Shown here piece by piece: positions 7,201 to 9,683 of a stretch of 9,683 nucleotides of DNA (the first letter of the stretch is position 1; each line of letters begins with the position of its first letter). Both the position numbers and the translations under genes were made by a program. The stretch is from Lachnospiraceae bacterium (GTDB taxonomy: Bacteria; Bacillota_A; Clostridia; Lachnospirales; Lachnospiraceae), in the NCBI GenBank assembly GCA_017553965.1, contig JAFZJK010000174.1:1-9683 (forward strand), in the 5' to 3' direction. The notes under the pieces were generated by a model. It saw nothing but the letters and a program-made list of their open reading frames with translations, did no database searches and was not told the DNA's origin.

Positions 7201-8997
7201 ATGAACAAAAAAGTATTGGTGGGACTTGCCGCAGTGATCATTATAGGCATTTTGGCTGCTGCAGGGATAATCATATATGACAAAATAGCTGAAAAATACC
7301 GGGAAAGCGAAGTGAAAACCGAGCTTACCGCATATTATAATGTACCGGAAGGTGAGGCTATGCTCATCTTCGATGAGAAGGTATATGAGAAAAACGGGCT
7401 GTATCTTAACGGAGAAGTATATCTGGATCTTCCTACCGTAAGTGAAAAGTACACAACACTTTTTATGTGGAGTCCGGAAGAAAACAGGCTTTATTATACT
7501 ACAGCTACAAAAGCATATATATTTACTCCTGACGAAAAAGAAATGCTGGTAAATGAGAAGCAGGTGGAAAATGAGATCCCTATGGTGGTTATGAAAGACG
7601 GGGTACCTTATGTCTCCATGTCATTTCTTAGTACCTGCAGCAACATCACCTACAGAGTATATACCGAACCGGCAAGAGTGCTCCTTACATACAGCACAGA
7701 CGAGTATCTCTGTGCGAATCTGAAAGAAGAAACCAGTATCCGTGTGGGACAGGATATAAAGTCCGATTACCTTGAAAAGCTTACCAAAGGATCAAAAGTC
7801 AGAGTCATAGAAGGTGGCGGTATCCAGCAGAATGGGTTCATAAAGGTTATGAGCGAGGACGGAGTAAGAGGTTATATATTGGAAGAAAAACTCGATTGGG
7901 AAAACAGATTTAACGAAACCCCGTCATTTAATGCATTTGAGGCAGAGAAATACAAGCATATAACAAGTAATGAAAAGATATTTTTGTCCTGGCAGCTGGT
8001 ATACAGCAAAGGACACATAAGTGAGATGCTGGATAACCTTAATAAAAATCCGGAGATCAATGTTGTATCACCTACATGGTTTTTCATGTCGGGTTCTAAC
8101 GGCGAGATCACATCTTACGGAGATCCGGAGTATGTGGCAGCAGCTCATGAGAGAAATGTGAAGGTTTGGGTAGTACTTAAAAATGATGTTATAGATGGCG
8201 TTTTTGACGGAGCAGGCGATAGTCATAAAGTTTTTTCCTCGTATAACTCAAGAAAAAATCTTATAAATAACCTGGTCAGTGCCATGGAGGAATGCGGAGC
8301 TGACGGTGTAAACATTGATATAGAGAACCTGAATGTGGATACAGGTATTTACTTTGTCCAGTTTTTAAGAGAGCTGTATTTTAAATGCAGTGAAAAAGGG
8401 ATCGTGATATCCGTCGACAACTATATTCCGGAAAACTATAATGCTTTTTACAATATCCCCGAGCAGAGTAAGGTCGTTGATTACATAGTTATAATGGGTT
8501 ATGACGAGCATTATATGGGGTCGGATGCCGGTTCTGTATCTTCACTTTCGTGGTTTACATATGCAGCGGATCTGACATTAAAGAAATGTCCGGCAGAGCA
8601 GATAATAATGGGTGTGCCTTTTTATACCAGATTGTGGAAAGAGGTACCTGACGGAGATGCTGTAAGGACCTATTCCGAAAGTATGGATCTGAAGGCACAG
8701 GATAAATTCCTTGCGGAGCTTAAAATTGAGCCCGAATGGCTGGATGATGCCGGTCAGTACTATTATGAGTACGAGAAGGAAGGAGCTAAATACAAGCTCT
8801 GGGCAGAGGAAAAGAAGTCACTTACGTTAAAGGCCATGGTAATTGATGAAAAGAAGCTGGCAGGTGCTGCTGCATGGATGATGGGTGGCGAGACAGACGG
8901 TATATGGAGTGCTATAAAGAGCGCCGCAAACGGTGATTTCTCCGCGTTGAGTGAAGGAAGCTCAAACACGCAAGAGGCCGGAGAGATCAGTGATTGA
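7201..8997 (+). CDS. Membrane-anchored SH3b-GH18 protein (cell-wall or spore-type glucosaminidase-like)
   Basis: 598-aa extracytoplasmic protein. Residues 5-26 form one hydrophobic helix after MNKK, a signal anchor with no obvious cleavage site or lipobox. Residues about 45-165 are beta-rich and resemble copper-amine-oxidase-N-type stalk modules (for example VPYVSMSFLS); about 172-233 look like a bacterial SH3 domain, often used for wall binding. A GH18 barrel fills about 255-575, with DGVNIDIE at 368-375 (catalytic Glu375, Asp373), MGYDEH at 432-437 and the final-strand Trp559. The barrel is closest in style to the YaaH/SleL/YdhD group, which cut N-acetylglucosaminyl bonds in peptidoglycan, rather than chitinases. 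The C-terminal tail (about 580-598) is Ser/Glu-rich. The ATG has a GGGG ribosome site at 7192-7195. The MscS channel gene follows after 39 bases. Catalytic residues are intact; the substrate is inferred. Confidence 0.88.
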   Translation: MNKKVLVGLAAVIIIGILAAAGIIIYDKIAEKYRESEVKTELTAYYNVPEGEAMLIFDEKVYEKNGLYLNGEVYLDLPTVSEKYTTLFMWSPEENRLYYTTATKAYIFTPDEKEMLVNEKQVENEIPMVVMKDGVPYVSMSFLSTCSNITYRVYTEPARVLLTYSTDEYLCANLKEETSIRVGQDIKSDYLEKLTKGSKVRVIEGGGIQQNGFIKVMSEDGVRGYILEEKLDWENRFNETPSFNAFEAEKYKHITSNEKIFLSWQLVYSKGHISEMLDNLNKNPEINVVSPTWFFMSGSNGEITSYGDPEYVAAAHERNVKVWVVLKNDVIDGVFDGAGDSHKVFSSYNSRKNLINNLVSAMEECGADGVNIDIENLNVDTGIYFVQFLRELYFKCSEKGIVISVDNYIPENYNAFYNIPEQSKVVDYIVIMGYDEHYMGSDAGSVSSLSWFTYAADLTLKKCPAEQIIMGVPFYTRLWKEVPDGDAVRTYSESMDLKAQDKFLAELKIEPEWLDDAGQYYYEYEKEGAKYKLWAEEKKSLTLKAMVIDEKKLAGAAAWMMGGETDGIWSAIKSAANGDFSALSEGSSNTQEAGEISD

Positions 8998-9024
8998 TCG
9001 GGAGCACAAAGGAAAATGAGACAC

Positions 9025-9030
9025 AGGAGG
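9025..9030 (+). promoter_or_regulatory. Shine-Dalgarno that fixes the MscS gene start
   Basis: A full AGGAGG lies six bases before the ATG at 9037. The only nearby upstream ATG (9015) runs into a TAA after five codons, so 9037 is the start of the channel gene. Confidence 0.85.
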
Positions 9031-9036
9031 TAAGGT

Positions 9037-9683
9037 ATGGATAGTGTTATCGAGTATTTAAAACAGCTTGGAACAGATGTAGGATTAAAAATAGTATTTG
9101 GTGTATTGGTACTTTTTATAGGTATCAAAATAGCTAAAGGAGTTGTTAAGCTTGTAGCAAAGGGAAAAGCTTTTCAAAAGCTGGACAAGAGCGTACAGAG
9201 CTTTTTACTCAGCTTTATCAAAGTCATACTTTACGCACTTGTTATTGCCAGTGTCGCTATCATCTGGGGTATTCCGACCACATCGTTCATGACGATATTT
9301 ACTTCGGCCGGTGTTGCCATAGGTCTGGCACTGCAGGGAGCTCTCTCCAATTTTGCCGGCGGCCTTATGATCCTTATTTTTAAGCCGTTTAAGATCGGTG
9401 ATTTTATAGAGAACGGCGCAGTTATGGGTACGGTTAAGGATATCACGATCATCTATACCATTCTTTATACGGTGGATAATAAGGTGATTACCATCCCTAA
9501 CGGAACCTTGACCAACTCAAACGTTATCAATTATTCCACCCTTCCCGAGAGACGTGTGGATATCAAGTTCAGTGCAGGATATCATGATGATATCGACAAG
9601 GTTAAGAGTGTTCTTATGGGTGTGGCCGAGGCACATGAGAAGGTGCTTAAGGATCCCGCTCCTTTTGTAAGGCTTACCGCACA
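9037..9683 (+). CDS. mscS: Small-conductance mechanosensitive channel (MscS family), 3' end missing
   Basis: Inner-membrane channel that opens under membrane tension to release solutes during hypo-osmotic shock; MscS works as a homoheptamer. The 215 codons visible are open to the right edge and lack only the C-terminal part of the cytoplasmic vestibule (E. coli MscS has 286 aa). Three hydrophobic segments are seen: about 17-40 (TM1), 57-78 (TM2), and 84-116 (TM3). TM3 includes the pore signature AGVAIGLALQGALSNFAGG (91-109) and ends in FKPFKIGD. The beta domain includes IPNGTLTNSNVINYS (153-167), then the start of the alpha/beta domain. By alignment from memory, the pore-closing Leu105 of E. 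coli MscS corresponds to Val93 and Leu109 to Leu97. It is 39 bases after the GH18 gene and probably shares its transcript. Family assignment is very firm. Confidence 0.96.
   Translation, partial: MDSVIEYLKQLGTDVGLKIVFGVLVLFIGIKIAKGVVKLVAKGKAFQKLDKSVQSFLLSFIKVILYALVIASVAIIWGIPTTSFMTIFTSAGVAIGLALQGALSNFAGGLMILIFKPFKIGDFIENGAVMGTVKDITIIYTILYTVDNKVITIPNGTLTNSNVINYSTLPERRVDIKFSAGYHDDIDKVKSVLMGVAEAHEKVLKDPAPFVRLTA

Noticed and set aside
8763..9128. Antisense frame of 121 codons across the GH18-MscS junction
   Set aside because: Its ends overlap two firmly identified genes on the other strand, and its composition is that of a reverse complement shadow.
1..9683. A defence island, mobile element or CRISPR locus
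   Set aside because: No integrase, transposase, terminal repeat, direct repeat array or toxin-antitoxin pair is seen, and the nuclease-helicase stands among housekeeping genes with matching codon use.

Overview
The window reads as ordinary chromosome of a low-to-mid GC Gram-positive anaerobe, most likely a Lachnospiraceae member of the Butyrivibrio/Pseudobutyrivibrio/Roseburia type. The grounds are AGGAGG-type ribosome sites, frequent AGA and ATA codons, a GH31 glycosidase, a membrane-anchored SH3b-GH18 protein and the style of the protein sequences. No 16S rRNA or other taxonomic marker is present, so the assignment is inference.

Eight genes, all on the + strand, fill the window almost completely; the largest gap between genes is about 94 bases, so no long non-coding stretch exists. 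From left to right: a GH31 alpha-glycosidase cut by the left edge; a nucleoside-hydrolase-like protein with a variant metal-binding motif; a YfcE/MJ0936-type metallophosphoesterase; a small MIF-like tautomerase; a large protein fusing a RecB-family PD-(D/E)XK nuclease to an iron-sulfur XPD/DinG-type helicase; a thioredoxin; a membrane-anchored SH3b-GH18 protein; and a MscS-type mechanosensitive channel cut by the right edge.

Functionally the window looks like a string of small same-strand units rather than one pathway. The GH31 and nucleoside-hydrolase-like genes, 33 bases apart, could form a sugar or nucleoside salvage pair. The phosphoesterase, tautomerase and helicase follow with gaps of 29 to 65 bases and may be co-transcribed. 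A consensus -35 hexamer lies between the helicase and thioredoxin, and a hairpin follows thioredoxin, so trxA may be its own short unit. The GH18 and MscS genes both act at the cell envelope and are 39 bases apart.

No transposase, integrase, CRISPR array, tRNA, rRNA or clear riboswitch was seen. I do not see strong evidence for a wholly undescribed system. The most notable items are the nuclease-helicase fusion, which resembles Dna2 in logic but uses an SF2 XPD-like motor, and the bacterial MIF homologue.
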